Positions 25,051 to 34,505 of a DNA stretch of 45,119 nucleotides are shown here, piece by piece (positions within the stretch are counted from its first letter, which is position 1; every line of letters begins with the position of its first letter). The position numbers and the translations under genes are program-made. The DNA is taken from positions 1-45,119 of the forward strand of contig JAGXRZ010000043.1 in NCBI GenBank assembly GCA_018335585.1, written 5' to 3'. Origin of the DNA: Selenomonadales bacterium (lineage in GTDB: Bacteria; Bacillota; UBA994). Under the pieces are notes generated by a model. The model searched no databases and was not told where the DNA came from. It saw nothing but the letters and a program-made list of their open reading frames with translations.

Positions 25051-25872
25051 ATGAACATATTAGATGCATTTGTCGCCGTTGCCCCGCACATTAAGAATCT
25101 GATCGCATCAGACATCGCCATCGCCGTAGTTGACAGGGAGCGCTATGTGCACTACGAGAAGGGCAAGACCCTTGACCACAAAGTAGTCACTGGACAGGAG
25201 TTTAAGAAGGGAACGCTAGTGGATTTGGCCATGCGCGAAGGCGGGCGCAAAGCGGCTCGCGTAGGCCCAGAGCTTTTTGGCTTCCCTTATGTTGGGATTG
25301 CTGTTCCCCTCTTCGAGGGAGATGAGATTGTTGGTGCGGTCTCATTCATGGAGAATGTTGAGCGACACGAAGGCCTAACACGCTTAACGAGCGAGCTGTG
25401 GAATGGCATGCAGCATATCACCTCTACCACCGAGAAGATCGCCGGTGTAGCGGCCGAACTTAACGGCATCGGGCAACGCTTGCACGGGCTGACGGAGGAG
25501 TCTGCGACAAACATCGCGGAGACAGATACTATTCTGCAGTTTATTAAGTCTGTAGCTGACCAGTCGAACTTGCTCGGCCTTAACGCCGCTATTGAAGCAG
25601 CGCGTGCAGGCGAGCAAGGGCGTGGCTTCGGCGTCGTCGCGGCCGAGATACGTAAGTTAGCTAAGAGCAGCTCTCAGTCTGTCACGAAGATAGAAGACAT
25701 CGTCAAAGGTATTCGCAGCTCAAGCGACGAGATTATGCGCGACGCAAAACTCATTGACAGCGTCACCAAGCAGCAGTCGCAGTCCTTAGACGAGGTAGTG
25801 GCTGCGGTACAGGAGATTGCCGCATCAATTGAAGAACTAAAGAACCTAGCCGCCAAGTTGACGATTCAATAA
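25051..25872 (+). CDS. Soluble methyl-accepting chemotaxis protein (YfmS-like)
   Basis: 273-residue cytoplasmic chemoreceptor without membrane helices. Residues 1 to about 105 form a small sensory domain (ending near [20 protein letters not shown], a GAF/PAS-like strand pattern). Residues 110-273 form the coiled-coil signalling domain with the conserved hairpin tip [20 protein letters not shown] and [15 protein letters not shown]. The size and lack of transmembrane segments match the YfmS type of Bacillus. The start follows GTGAGGA. It lies 4 bases ahead of folE, suggesting co-transcription with the folate genes. The ligand is unknown. Confidence 0.9.
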   Translation: MNILDAFVAVAPHIKNLIASDIAIAVVDRERYVHYEKGKTLDHKVVTGQEFKKGTLVDLAMREGGRKAARVGPELFGFPYVGIAVPLFEGDEIVGAVSFMENVERHEGLTRLTSELWNGMQHITSTTEKIAGVAAELNGIGQRLHGLTEESATNIAETDTILQFIKSVADQSNLLGLNAAIEAARAGEQGRGFGVVAAEIRKLAKSSSQSVTKIEDIVKGIRSSSDEIMRDAKLIDSVTKQQSQSLDEVVAAVQEIAASIEELKNLAAKLTIQ

Positions 25873-25876
25873 CGAC

Positions 25877-26446
25877 ATGATTGATCACGCTAAGATTGAG
25901 ACAGCTGTGCGCATGATTCTAGAGGCGGTAGGGGAGGATCCAGACCGCGAAGGGCTGCGCGAGACGCCGCTCAGGGTGGCCAAAATGTACGAAGAGGTGT
26001 TCTCGGGACTGCACGCTGACCCCGGCAAACACCTAGATAAGTGCTTTTATACCGAGCGGCATGACGAAATGGTGCTTGTGCGCGACATCGCCCTCTATTC
26101 CATGTGCGAACATCACTTGCTCCCGTTCTTCGGCAAGGCGCATGTCGCCTATATTCCTCATCCCAAAAAAATCTCCGGATTAAGCAAGTTAGCACGCGTC
26201 GTAGAGACGCTGTCGCGTCGGCCGCAACTCCAAGAGCGTTTGACCACACAGATTGCCGACACGATCATGCATAAGCTAGAGGCCAAAGGCACATTAGTCG
26301 TGATTGAGGCAGAACACTTGTGTATGACTATCCGCGGCGTAAAGAAGCCCGGTTCTACAACCGTTACTTCTGCCGTGCGGGGTATCTTTCGCACTAACCA
26401 TATTACACGCACCGAAGCATTGACCTTGATTAAGGGTAGGCTGTAA
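25877..26446 (+). CDS. folE: GTP cyclohydrolase I
   Basis: First enzyme of folate synthesis: GTP to 7,8-dihydroneopterin triphosphate plus formate. The 189 residues match bacterial FolE. Zinc ligands are in [20 protein letters not shown] (Cys and His) and [16 protein letters not shown] (second Cys). [20 protein letters not shown] is the family core. It begins 4 bases after the chemoreceptor stop and its stop overlaps the folP ATG, so the fol genes form a tight operon. Confidence 0.96.
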   Translation: MIDHAKIETAVRMILEAVGEDPDREGLRETPLRVAKMYEEVFSGLHADPGKHLDKCFYTERHDEMVLVRDIALYSMCEHHLLPFFGKAHVAYIPHPKKISGLSKLARVVETLSRRPQLQERLTTQIADTIMHKLEAKGTLVVIEAEHLCMTIRGVKKPGSTTVTSAVRGIFRTNHITRTEALTLIKGRL

Positions 26447-27270
26447 TGGGCAAACAGCAGAGAACTATCGACTTTCATGTGCCGCGCACGCTCGTTATGG
26501 GCATATTGAACGTTACGCCTGACTCTTTCTCCGACGGCGGAACATACCTAGACCCCGCTATGGCCGTCGAGCGCGCGCTACAAATGGTAGACGAAGGCGC
26601 CGACATAATCGATATCGGAGGAGAGTCTACGCGACCCGGGGCCACACCTATAGACGCACAAGCGGAAACAGAGCGCGTCATCCCGGTGGTGCGGGCCGTG
26701 TGCCGCGCTACTTCTACGCCGGTGTCCGTCGATACATATAAGGTCGCGGTTGCGCGCCTAGCACTTGCGGAAGGAGCCGCCATGCTCAATGATGTGTGGG
26801 GAGGACAGAGAGAACCGGCCATGCTGGCACTTGCCGCCGCAGCAAAGGTCCCCATTTGCCTTATGCACAATCGAGCAGAGCCGCGCTATCGCGACCTCAT
26901 CGGGGAGATAAAGTGCGACCTCGCCAGCATGGCAGAGCAGGCGCTTCTGGCCGGCGTACCAAGGGGCGATATCATCCTTGACCCCGGGATTGGTTTCGGT
27001 AAGACATGGCAACAGAACCTCGTGGTGATGCAGCGCTTGCGCGAGATTGTGGACTTAGGCTTTCCGCTGTTAATCGGCACTTCCCGCAAATCCATGATCG
27101 GCCACGTTTTAGGGCTCCCGGTAGACGAGCGCTTGGAAGGGACTGCCGCAACCGTCGCCTACAGCATTGCGATGGGGGCAAAAATCGTGCGCGTGCACGA
27201 TGTTAAAGCTATGAAACGGGTAGCGCAAATGACGGATGCCCTAATGCGAGGAGGCGCGTCAGTTGACTGA
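26446..27270 (+). CDS. folP: Dihydropteroate synthase
   Basis: 274-residue TIM-barrel enzyme joining the pterin diphosphate to p-aminobenzoate, the sulfonamide target. Signatures are ILNVTPDSFSDGG (pterin/diphosphate loop), DIGGESTRPGA (loop 2), NDVWGG, ILDPGIGFGKT, LIGTSRKSMIG and the C-terminal VRVHDV. The ATG shares its first A with the folE stop codon. Its 3' end overlaps the folB-folK start. All inputs (pterin and pABA) are made by enzymes encoded in the same cluster. Confidence 0.96.
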   Translation: MGKQQRTIDFHVPRTLVMGILNVTPDSFSDGGTYLDPAMAVERALQMVDEGADIIDIGGESTRPGATPIDAQAETERVIPVVRAVCRATSTPVSVDTYKVAVARLALAEGAAMLNDVWGGQREPAMLALAAAAKVPICLMHNRAEPRYRDLIGEIKCDLASMAEQALLAGVPRGDIILDPGIGFGKTWQQNLVVMQRLREIVDLGFPLLIGTSRKSMIGHVLGLPVDERLEGTAATVAYSIAMGAKIVRVHDVKAMKRVAQMTDALMRGGASVD

Positions 27271-28129
27271 CAGGCTAATTCTTTCCAATATGTTGTTCTA
27301 TGGCTATCACGGCGCTCTGCCTGAGGAGGCCGTGCTTGGGCAGCGTTTTTCGGTTTCGCTGGAACTAGAGGTCGATACGCGCCCTGCCGCAGAGTGCGAC
27401 GACTTGTCCCGCGCGCTTAACTACGCCGCTGTTTGCGAAGTAGTTAAAAACATCGTGGAGGGCCCACCCTGCAAGCTCCTAGAAACTGTCGCCGAAAAAA
27501 TCGCGTCCGCTGTGTTGGCTATGGGGGCAGTCTCGGTACTAGTAACGGTTAAAAAACTACACCCCCCTGTGGCCATCCAAATGGACTACGCCGCGGTACA
27601 AATAAAGCGAAAAAACAAAAAGAACCGTCCCCCTTGTTTTGGTCCCCCTTGTTTTGGTTTTGAGCGGGCGTATTTGAGTCTGGGAAGCAATCTAGGCGAC
27701 AGAGCAAGAATGCTGTCGTTCGCCGTAGAGGCTCTAGCGGCTACGCCCGGTATCATGGTGCGGCAAGTAGCCGCAGTGCGCGAGACCGACCCGGTGGGGT
27801 ACTTAGAGCAGGGAAAGTTTCTTAACACAGTGGTAGAGATAGACACTACCCTGAGTCCGCGCGAACTATTGCTGGCGGTGCAGCGCATTGAGGAGGCGGC
27901 GGGTAGAGTGCGGGACATTCGCTTCGGCCCCCGCACACTCGACATAGATATTCTCCTATATGGCAACAAAGTCATTAGTGAAGAAGGGCTTGTCATCCCG
28001 CACCCTCGTATGCGCGAGCGCGAGTTTGTGTTGGTGCCGTTTATCGAGATTGCACCACACGCAATCGTACCTCCCGACAACATAACAATAGAAGAGCTTT
28101 GCGCGCGCGTGCTAGGTAAAGAGGTGTAG
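27263..28129 (+). CDS. folBK: FolB-FolK fusion: dihydroneopterin aldolase / HPPK
   Basis: 288-residue bifunctional enzyme. Residues 1 to about 115 are dihydroneopterin aldolase ([47 protein letters not shown]). Residues about 134-288 are 6-hydroxymethyl-dihydropterin pyrophosphokinase ([71 protein letters not shown]). The joining linker of about 17 residues contains [10 protein letters not shown], encoded by a 15-base tandem duplication, and looks like translated intergenic repeat DNA. The start is a TTG at 27263, with GAGGAGG inside the end of folP. Both active sites look intact, so the fusion should supply two successive steps of the pathway. Confidence 0.93.
   Translation: MTDRLILSNMLFYGYHGALPEEAVLGQRFSVSLELEVDTRPAAECDDLSRALNYAAVCEVVKNIVEGPPCKLLETVAEKIASAVLAMGAVSVLVTVKKLHPPVAIQMDYAAVQIKRKNKKNRPPCFGPPCFGFERAYLSLGSNLGDRARMLSFAVEALAATPGIMVRQVAAVRETDPVGYLEQGKFLNTVVEIDTTLSPRELLLAVQRIEEAAGRVRDIRFGPRTLDIDILLYGNKVISEEGLVIPHPRMREREFVLVPFIEIAPHAIVPPDNITIEELCARVLGKEV
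27608..27660 (+). repeat. Repeat-derived linker with 15-base tandem duplication inside folBK
   Basis: CCCCCTTGTTTTGGT occurs twice in tandem (27629-27643, 27644-27658), preceded by an A-rich stretch. Read on the minus strand it is GGGGGACC...GGGGGACGG followed by a T-rich stretch, like a dispersed REP-type element. It contributes the linker between the FolB and FolK domains and keeps the frame. Confidence 0.7.
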
Positions 28130-28131
28130 CT

Positions 28132-28725
28132 GTGCTCCTGATGATCGACAACTACGACTCCTTCACGTACAACCTCGTGCAGTACTTCGGTGAGTTAGGC
28201 GCGGATATCCGCGTGTTCCGGAACCGGAGCATCACCTGTGACGAGATAGCCGCCCTGAATCCTAGCCACCTCGTAATCTCCCCCGGCCCATGTACACCGC
28301 ATGAGGCCGGAGTATCGCTTGCCGCCATTAGTCGCTTTGCCGGCCATATCCCAATACTTGGCATTTGCCTTGGACACCAGTGTTTGGGCCAAGTTTTTGG
28401 GGGGCGCGTGGTCAAAGCCGGCGTGCCGGTCCATGGCAAGAACTCAGATATTGTCCACGCGCAGCAAGGCGTTTTTTTGGGCCTGCCCTCGCCTTTCTCG
28501 GCGACGCGCTATCACTCGCTGCTTGTCGAGCGTGCGAGTTTGCCGGGTTGCCTCGAGGTGACGGCGGAGACTGCGAGCGGCGAAATCATGGGACTACGCC
28601 ACCGCACGGTTGCCTACGTTGAAGGCGTGCAGTTTCATCCCGAGGCCATCTTGACCGAGCACGGTAAGACACTCCTCGCCAACTTTCTCCGCTACGACAT
28701 TAGGGTCGAGAGGGTGGCGCAATGA
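28132..28725 (+). CDS. pabA: Aminodeoxychorismate/anthranilate synthase glutamine amidotransferase subunit
   Basis: 197-residue class I glutamine amidotransferase that hydrolyses Gln and channels ammonia to PabB. The N-terminal [20 protein letters not shown], the oxyanion block SPGPCTP, the nucleophile block [11 protein letters not shown] and the C-terminal VQFHPEAI (catalytic His and Glu) are all present. The start is a GTG at 28132 after AAAGAGGTG, and its stop overlaps pabB. It may also serve tryptophan synthesis, since PabA and TrpG are often shared, but the location among folate genes favours pABA. Confidence 0.93.
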   Translation: MLLMIDNYDSFTYNLVQYFGELGADIRVFRNRSITCDEIAALNPSHLVISPGPCTPHEAGVSLAAISRFAGHIPILGICLGHQCLGQVFGGRVVKAGVPVHGKNSDIVHAQQGVFLGLPSPFSATRYHSLLVERASLPGCLEVTAETASGEIMGLRHRTVAYVEGVQFHPEAILTEHGKTLLANFLRYDIRVERVAQ

Positions 28726-30101
28726 AGGTCCTCGTAGAGCAAGTTGAGCTTCTGTGCACACTCGAAGACATCTTTGACGTGCTGCGGCACGACCCCTACC
28801 CGTTTTGGCTCGACAGCAGCCTTGCAAGCGCACGTTTCGGCCGCTGGTCGTTTATGGGTAGCCGCCCTTTCCTGACATTTAAGTCGTGGGGGAGAAAAGT
28901 GTGGTACGAGGAGCAGGGTAAGCCCATGGTCAAGGATGCCAATCCGCTGACCGAACTTAGGGCGCTACTTAAGCGTTATGCCCTGCCACCTACAGAGGTA
29001 TCCATTCCCTTTACCGGCGGAGCTGTGGGCTTTTTTTCCTATGACTTTGGGCGCATGATTGAATCTTTGCCGCGATTAGCGCAAGACGACCTTGCAACTC
29101 CGGACATCTATTTGTCGTTTTACAGAACGGTCTTGGCGTTTGACCACAGCGAGAATAAGGCCTACATTGTCTCACAGTCAGAAAGCGAGCTCGGGAGCTT
29201 CCGGCAGCAGGTGCTGGCGGCAGAACCGCTGATATCCGACCCGTGGGCAGGCCCAAAGCTTTCCCCGCCGGAAATAGAGGCTCACTTTGATTGCGACACG
29301 TATGCGCGGGCCGTAGAGGCCATCAAGGAATACATAGTGCAGGGCGACGTCTACCAAGTCAATATGACCCAGCGCCTTAGTGCCCCTCTGCGGTTACCTC
29401 CCTTTCAGTTGTACCGCAGGCTGCGGCGGGCTAACCCCGCGCCTTTTGCCGCGTACTTAGACTGCGGCAGCGAACTGCGGGTGCTAAGTTCCTCGCCGGA
29501 GCGCTTCCTGACGCTTAGGAATCGCCAAGTAGAAACGCGCCCCATCAAAGGGACGCGTCCGCGTGGCCGCACAGCTGCCGAAGATGAAGCTAATGCCAAG
29601 GAACTCCTGGCAAGTGTTAAAGACCGCGCCGAACTCGTCATGATCATCGACCTTATGCGTAACGACTTAGGGCGCGTTTGCGCTTATGGCTCAGTGCACG
29701 TGCCTGAACTGATGGTACTTGAAAAATACGCGAAGGTATTTCACCTCGTCTCGACGGTGCGCGGCGAGCTTGCCCCGACCAAGGACTTTGTGGATTTGCT
29801 GAAAGCTACTTTCCCCGGCGGTTCGATTACCGGCGCGCCAAAAATCCGCGCCATGGAAATCATAGAAGAATTAGAGCCGGTGCGCCGCGGCGTGTATACC
29901 GGGGCTATCGGCTACATTGGGTTTGACGGCAGTGCCGACCTAAATATCGCGATACGTACAATTGTTAATCAAGCGGACCGGCTGTATCTACAGGTAGGTG
30001 GTGCCGTGGTGTATGATTCCGTACCCAAACTCGAATACGAGGAGACACTGCACAAAGCTAGGGCCATGCTACTGAGCCTCGGAGTAGAGCGGTATGACTG
30101 A
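28722..30101 (+). CDS. pabB: Aminodeoxychorismate synthase component I
   Basis: 459-residue chorismate-binding enzyme converting chorismate and ammonia to 4-amino-4-deoxychorismate. The active-site block is [14 protein letters not shown]. The Lys in PIKGT is the residue that marks PabB, whereas anthranilate synthases have Ala (PIAGT). Other family blocks are [18 protein letters not shown]-type [14 protein letters not shown] and [20 protein letters not shown]. It overlaps pabA by 4 bases (ATGA) and pabC by 8 bases, so the three pab genes are translationally coupled. Confidence 0.95.
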   Translation: MKVLVEQVELLCTLEDIFDVLRHDPYPFWLDSSLASARFGRWSFMGSRPFLTFKSWGRKVWYEEQGKPMVKDANPLTELRALLKRYALPPTEVSIPFTGGAVGFFSYDFGRMIESLPRLAQDDLATPDIYLSFYRTVLAFDHSENKAYIVSQSESELGSFRQQVLAAEPLISDPWAGPKLSPPEIEAHFDCDTYARAVEAIKEYIVQGDVYQVNMTQRLSAPLRLPPFQLYRRLRRANPAPFAAYLDCGSELRVLSSSPERFLTLRNRQVETRPIKGTRPRGRTAAEDEANAKELLASVKDRAELVMIIDLMRNDLGRVCAYGSVHVPELMVLEKYAKVFHLVSTVRGELAPTKDFVDLLKATFPGGSITGAPKIRAMEIIEELEPVRRGVYTGAIGYIGFDGSADLNIAIRTIVNQADRLYLQVGGAVVYDSVPKLEYEETLHKARAMLLSLGVERYD

Positions 30102-30930
30102 CTACTGCTATGTCAACGGCGAGCTGTTGCCGCTAACGGAGGGGTCTGTCCCCGTTACCGACCGAGCATACCTTTATGGGGAAGGGCTGTTTGAGACGAT
30201 GTCAGTGCGCGCGGGACAAGTGCGACTACTATCGGCACATCTCGCGCGCATCACAAAGTCGGCCGCAGCTTTTGGCTTTACAGTGCCCGGCTCTAGCTTA
30301 CTCAGGGAGGCGGTAAGCGCGGTCGTGGCCAAAAATGCCCTCGACAGCGGGGCGCTTCGCCTCACACTTTCCCCGCGTGCCGGCCTAGGCGTATTTGCCG
30401 CCAAAGACAGCCTCATCAACGTCACTGTCACGGCGCGGCGAGGTTCGTCTTACACCGCCATGCAATACGAACAGGGACTCGTCGCCGTAATTGCGCGCTC
30501 TACCCGCAGAAACGAGCATTCGCCGCTGTGTAGCCACAAGACCACCGGCTTCGGCGACAACTTACTGGCCAAGCAAGAAGCCCGCTCCCGCGGCGCCGAC
30601 GAAGCCATATTGCAGAACACGGCCGGGAATCTAGCCGAAGGCGCGATTACGAATTTGTTTCTGGTTAGTGGCGGCGTTGTCCTGACGCCGCGGCTGACGG
30701 ACGGAGCCTTGCCCGGCATTATGCGCTCGCAGGTGATGCGAGTCTGTGACAGCCTTGGCTTAGCCGTAAGCGAAACTACGCTGCAGCCGAACCACCTTTT
30801 TTCTGCCGACGAGGCCTTTGTAACTAATGCCTTGATGCAGATTATGCCGCTTTGCCGTGTAGAGGACCACCATTTTGGGAGCTATCGACCAGTCACCGCG
30901 CGGTTGACGGATGCGCTGAGGACAGAGTAG
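30094..30930 (+). CDS. pabC: Aminodeoxychorismate lyase (class IV PLP enzyme)
   Basis: 278-residue fold-type IV PLP enzyme releasing pyruvate from aminodeoxychorismate to give pABA. The blocks DRAYLYGEGLFETMSVRAG (N-terminal), SHKTTGFGDNLLAKQEA with the likely PLP Lys149, ADEAILQNTAGNLAEGAITN and DEAFVTNALMQIMPL fit the PabC/Ilve/Dat fold. The position directly after pabA and pabB selects PabC over the aminotransferase alternatives. Its last 49 bases overlap the 3' end of the convergent solute-binding protein gene. Confidence 0.92.
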   Translation: MTDYCYVNGELLPLTEGSVPVTDRAYLYGEGLFETMSVRAGQVRLLSAHLARITKSAAAFGFTVPGSSLLREAVSAVVAKNALDSGALRLTLSPRAGLGVFAAKDSLINVTVTARRGSSYTAMQYEQGLVAVIARSTRRNEHSPLCSHKTTGFGDNLLAKQEARSRGADEAILQNTAGNLAEGAITNLFLVSGGVVLTPRLTDGALPGIMRSQVMRVCDSLGLAVSETTLQPNHLFSADEAFVTNALMQIMPLCRVEDHHFGSYRPVTARLTDALRTE

Positions 30931-32171
30931 GCTTCTGTGGCGAACTCACTCGGCGAGAGCTCTCCGGCCAACAGACGAAGCCACAGTGGCAGCAGGGCCT
31001 GTTCCCAGCCGTGCGCGTGTTGCGCCATACCCCAAGCAGGGTAATAGGGGGTAGCAGGCGCCAAGGACAGATTGGCGTAGGCTGCCCCCTCCGTGTGCTG
31101 AGCCAATAAGGCGAGATGCGTGCTAAAAACCGGCGCTGCATTAGCAGAGAGGTGCTTGGCTAGCTCTGCCGCCGCGCGGGTGTGGCGGTGACCGCGGAAG
31201 GCTGCCTGCCGAATGAGCACCACACTGACAGCGGCTATGTCAACAACCGGGGTTGGCCCTAGAAATGGCACAGGCAAGAGCAGGGGCGTTAGCCCCCTTT
31301 TTTGTGCGGTTGACAACAGCCAGCGGGTAAGCTCAGGGTTAAGCGGGCCGATTAGCCCTGCCTGCCCGCCGAGAAAGCGCGCCAGCGCATCTTCATCGGC
31401 TTCCGCAGGCGCCAATCGCCTCGCCGTCTCCCCTAGGGCCTGTAGTTCACTAAGGCCCCACTCCAAGCCGCCTCCCGCGCCAAACGGAGATGGCTTGCCA
31501 AGTGAGGCTGCCAGGCTACGCAGCAGAGGAAAGTGAGCGTTCGTCAGAACCAGCCCGCGCTTGCCCTGCCGGTTAAGTGCCGCGGTTGCCGCAAAGAACT
31601 CGTCCCATGACCAAGCCCGCTGTGCGTACAGAGCTATGTCTACTCCCGCTGCTCGCAACACGGCCGGGTTGGCGGCAAACACGCGAAAGGTGTAGGCAAG
31701 CGGCAAAGTAGCGAGCTCCCCTCGTGCGGAAAGCTGCGCGATAATCGCTGGCGACAAGCGCCCCTTCTCGGCGGCGCTTAAGTACATGCCAAGCGGCACT
31801 TGCAGCGCGCCGTAATCAGCGGGCGAAGGAGCAGAGTTGACGAGTACGTCCGGCGGTTCGCCCCGCGTCAGCGCTGCGCGCAAGGCATCCTGCAATTCTT
31901 GTGCGGGAACAAACGACGTTGTCACGGCCACGTTGCTCCAAGTAGCGGTGAAGGTAGCCACGAGTTCCTCTATAGCCTGTACAAACAACTCGCTGCGCGG
32001 CATGGCGGGAACCGAGACCCACATGCTGACGGAGTACGTTTCGTGTGCCGACAGCTGCACGCTCGGGTTGACCTTGACCGGCGCGTCGGCAAGGTCTCTC
32101 ACTGCACTTAGCGCCAGAGCTAAACTCACCGCGAGGGCGATAAGAGCGACGACTCGCCGTAACATCGTCAT
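30882..32171 (-). CDS. Extracellular solute-binding protein, family 1-like, no lipobox
   Basis: 429-residue exported protein with an N-terminal hydrophobic segment (RRVVALIALAVSLALALSAV) but no lipobox Cys, so it is either secreted or anchored by an uncleaved helix. The body resembles carbohydrate-type (family 1) binding proteins: an N-terminal AIEELVATFTATWSNVAV lobe, GEPPDVLVN, a hinge with WSWDEFFAATAALNRQG and the terminal GELSPSEFATEAYSVLSA. No ABC permease or ATPase is nearby. The ATG overlaps the stop of the L,D-transpeptidase gene (ATGA), so the two are coupled. The alternative is a non-transport role in the envelope. The ligand is unknown. Confidence 0.78.
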   Translation of the reverse strand: MTMLRRVVALIALAVSLALALSAVRDLADAPVKVNPSVQLSAHETYSVSMWVSVPAMPRSELFVQAIEELVATFTATWSNVAVTTSFVPAQELQDALRAALTRGEPPDVLVNSAPSPADYGALQVPLGMYLSAAEKGRLSPAIIAQLSARGELATLPLAYTFRVFAANPAVLRAAGVDIALYAQRAWSWDEFFAATAALNRQGKRGLVLTNAHFPLLRSLAASLGKPSPFGAGGGLEWGLSELQALGETARRLAPAEADEDALARFLGGQAGLIGPLNPELTRWLLSTAQKRGLTPLLLPVPFLGPTPVVDIAAVSVVLIRQAAFRGHRHTRAAAELAKHLSANAAPVFSTHLALLAQHTEGAAYANLSLAPATPYYPAWGMAQHAHGWEQALLPLWLRLLAGELSPSEFATEAYSVLSASVNRAVTGR

Positions 32172-32830
32172 CTGCCTGTCGTCGCAGGCAGTAGACCCAG
32201 CAGGGCTAGCACGTTCCTGTCGGCCCTGCCGGTTTGGGGCAAGTCGTAACGGGCTTGCACTGCTTTGACCACCTGCTCTGTCTGACTGCCAAAGCGCCCG
32301 TCTACCGGGTCAATGTGAAATCCCGCCTGACGCAGGGCGAACTGCAGCTCCAGCACTTCCTTGCCTGTCTGCCCGCGGCGCAACGGGCGCTCCACCGTTA
32401 CCCTCTGGCGAGCGCCGACTATCGTTACCCGCGTGCCGATTTTCACCACCGAATACAGCCATTCCACGTCGCGGTTTTGTAGGCGGATGCACCCGGCACT
32501 CGCCGCCGTGCCGATAGAGGAGGGTTTGTTGGTGCCGTGAATGCCGTAAATGCCCCACGGGACATTTAACCCGAGCCAACGCGTACCAAAGCCGCCCCCC
32601 CAGTTGGTGCTCTTGTCCACTACGGTCCACTCACCTACCGGTGTCCGCGTAAGTGACTTGCCGACTGCGCAGGGGAGCGTCCGCGTCGGCCGACCGTCAA
32701 CCAACACTGTAAGCGTGCGCTTATCCGTGTCAATGACCAGACGCATGCCCTCCGGTGCCGGCGCAGCCGTCGCATACCAAGCTAAGGATACCAGGATGGC
32801 CAGTAAACTTACCATCAGCCGCTTCGCCAT
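32168..32830 (-). CDS. L,D-transpeptidase (YkuD) with C-terminal peptidoglycan-binding domain
   Basis: 220-residue exported cell wall enzyme. A signal-like segment (MAKRLMVSLLAILVSLAW) is followed by a YkuD domain with the active-site block IYGIHGTNKPSSIGTAASAG then CIRL, where the conserved His and the Ser-x-Gly-Cys-Ile-Arg nucleophile motif are intact. A PG_binding_1 domain follows (LRRGQTGKEVLELQFALRQA ... VDGRFGSQTEQVVKAVQ). It would form 3-3 crosslinks or attach proteins to peptidoglycan. The ATG at 32830 after GGGAGG is chosen over an earlier ATG without a ribosome binding site. It is co-transcribed with the downstream binding-protein gene. Confidence 0.92.
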   Translation of the reverse strand: MAKRLMVSLLAILVSLAWYATAAPAPEGMRLVIDTDKRTLTVLVDGRPTRTLPCAVGKSLTRTPVGEWTVVDKSTNWGGGFGTRWLGLNVPWGIYGIHGTNKPSSIGTAASAGCIRLQNRDVEWLYSVVKIGTRVTIVGARQRVTVERPLRRGQTGKEVLELQFALRQAGFHIDPVDGRFGSQTEQVVKAVQARYDLPQTGRADRNVLALLGLLPATTGR

Positions 32831-32924
32831 AGACGCGAACCTCCCGTGCATTATCGCCTAAGTATATGTGCGGCCCAAAAGTGATATGAGTGGGCAGGAG
32901 CTAGGCTCTAGCACAGCGAATAGG

Positions 32925-32930
32925 TATAAT
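32925..32930 (+). promoter_or_regulatory. Candidate -10 element of the family 5 binding-protein gene
   Basis: Perfect TATAAT about 49 bases before the ATG. The -35 region at the usual spacing (TAGGCT) is poor, so an activator may be needed or this is not the main promoter. Confidence 0.35.
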
Positions 32931-32978
32931 GCACGCCTGCGCGAGCGGCGTGCTTTTGGGTGGAAAGGGCAGGTGCAC

Positions 32979-34505
32979 ATGAAGCGAATCATTCTGGTGA
33001 CGGTGGGGGTCGTATTACTCGTTGCCCCCTTTATTTGGCTAGTTGCGCGGCAGCCTGCGCCGCAAGAGATAGTTGTAGCCATAGAGGCCGAGCCGATTAC
33101 GCTCGACCCCTTTAATGCTGTCGACCATATATCGCCGGTCATACAACAAGTTATTTTCGAAGGGTTACTTGCGTTAGGCGAGAACAATTCTGTTTTGCCA
33201 CAGCTTGCCACAGGCTTTGCGGTCAGTGAGGACGGACGTGCCATTACCTTTACCCTGCGCAGAGACGTCAGGTTTCACGATGGCACGCCCTTTAACGCCG
33301 CGGCAGTTAAACAGAACTTTGCCTTTTTGCTAGATGCCAGTAACGAAATGGCGCGTCGTTACCTGTTTGACTTTATTGACACCATTACCGTCAACAACCC
33401 TTACTCCATTACCTTTACTAGCAAGCGGGCGGATTACGCACTGCCTTATTACTTCGCGCATCCCGCAGCGGGCATTAAGTCGGCGCAGGAACTAGACAAG
33501 CGAGCCCGCGACCCGCTACATAATCTCACCCACACGGCCGTGGGCACCGGCCCCTTTCGCCTTATTCTGTGGCACGGCCGGCGCTATGTAGAGCTTGAGC
33601 CTAACCCCTACTACTGGAACGCCGACTTGAAACCTAAGACGCATCTCAGGTTCCTCTTCGTCCCCGACCCCAAAGAGCGCCTCGCTATGCTTAAGCAGGG
33701 CAAAGCGCACGCCGCCTTCCCCGCGGCGTCTACAGAACCAGCTTCTGCCGTGGGACTGACCACACTTAGGCTGCCGCGCCAGGAAGTGTACTTTGTGGGG
33801 TTTAACTTCACGCGCCGCGAGCTTAGCGATGTCAGAGTAAGGCGGGCCATGAACTATGCGGTAGATAGAGAGCGCCTTATGACAGCATCTGGTATACAAG
33901 GGCTCGCTCTGGCTACTCCCATTTCACCCGCGATATTTGGGCACGCGCCTATTCAGCCCTTGGCGCACGACCCGGCGCGAGCGCGTAGTCTGCTGGCAGA
34001 AGCAGACTTTACGCAGGCCGCTCCGCTGGAACTTTTGGTCGCTGACCGACGCGAGACCAAGGCGCTGGCCCTAGCTGTTCAGGCGGATCTCGCGGCGGTG
34101 GGCATAAGTGTGGAGGTGGTCGCCTTACCGCAAGGCGAACTTTTCACGCGCCTTGACACAGGAAAACCGCCAGACATGTGGCTCATGCACTGGCGGCCCT
34201 ATGCGGGGGAAGTTTACGAGGTGCTTAGCGGGAATTTTACACGGCCTGATGCTTCACATAAGAACAACAACGCCGGCGGCTACTTTAATGCGGAGCTAGA
34301 GAAGCGGCTCGCCGAGGCGCGAGCTCAGCCTATGGCCGCCGCGCTCGCGGAGCTTGCGCGGCTGCAGGCGCTTGTCCTCGCGGACGCACCTTGGCTGTTT
34401 TTGTCTACCCCCGTGCGTTATGCTGCTTACACGCAATCTGTAGAGGGCATAGACGTCGGGCCAAACGGCGCGCTGCGCTTAAGTCGCGTGAGGTTCCGAC
34501 CCTAG
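32979..34505 (+). CDS. ABC transporter substrate-binding protein, family 5 (peptide/nickel type), no lipobox
   Basis: 508-residue DppA/NikA/OppA-like binding protein. The hydrophobic N-terminus (IILVTVGVVLLVAPFIWLVA) lacks a lipobox Cys and reads as an uncleaved anchor or signal. Family blocks are EPITLDPFNAVDHISPVIQQ, FEGLLAL, the SBP_bac_5 signature FTLRRDVRFHDGTPFNAAAV, GTGPFRLILWHGRRYVELEP and VRRAMNYAVDRE. The ATG at 32979 follows AAAGGGCAGG. No permease or ATPase genes are adjacent, so it must share a transporter encoded elsewhere or act as a sensor. It ends 4 bases into the convergent pepF stop. Confidence 0.9.
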   Translation: MKRIILVTVGVVLLVAPFIWLVARQPAPQEIVVAIEAEPITLDPFNAVDHISPVIQQVIFEGLLALGENNSVLPQLATGFAVSEDGRAITFTLRRDVRFHDGTPFNAAAVKQNFAFLLDASNEMARRYLFDFIDTITVNNPYSITFTSKRADYALPYYFAHPAAGIKSAQELDKRARDPLHNLTHTAVGTGPFRLILWHGRRYVELEPNPYYWNADLKPKTHLRFLFVPDPKERLAMLKQGKAHAAFPAASTEPASAVGLTTLRLPRQEVYFVGFNFTRRELSDVRVRRAMNYAVDRERLMTASGIQGLALATPISPAIFGHAPIQPLAHDPARARSLLAEADFTQAAPLELLVADRRETKALALAVQADLAAVGISVEVVALPQGELFTRLDTGKPPDMWLMHWRPYAGEVYEVLSGNFTRPDASHKNNNAGGYFNAELEKRLAEARAQPMAAALAELARLQALVLADAPWLFLSTPVRYAAYTQSVEGIDVGPNGALRLSRVRFRP

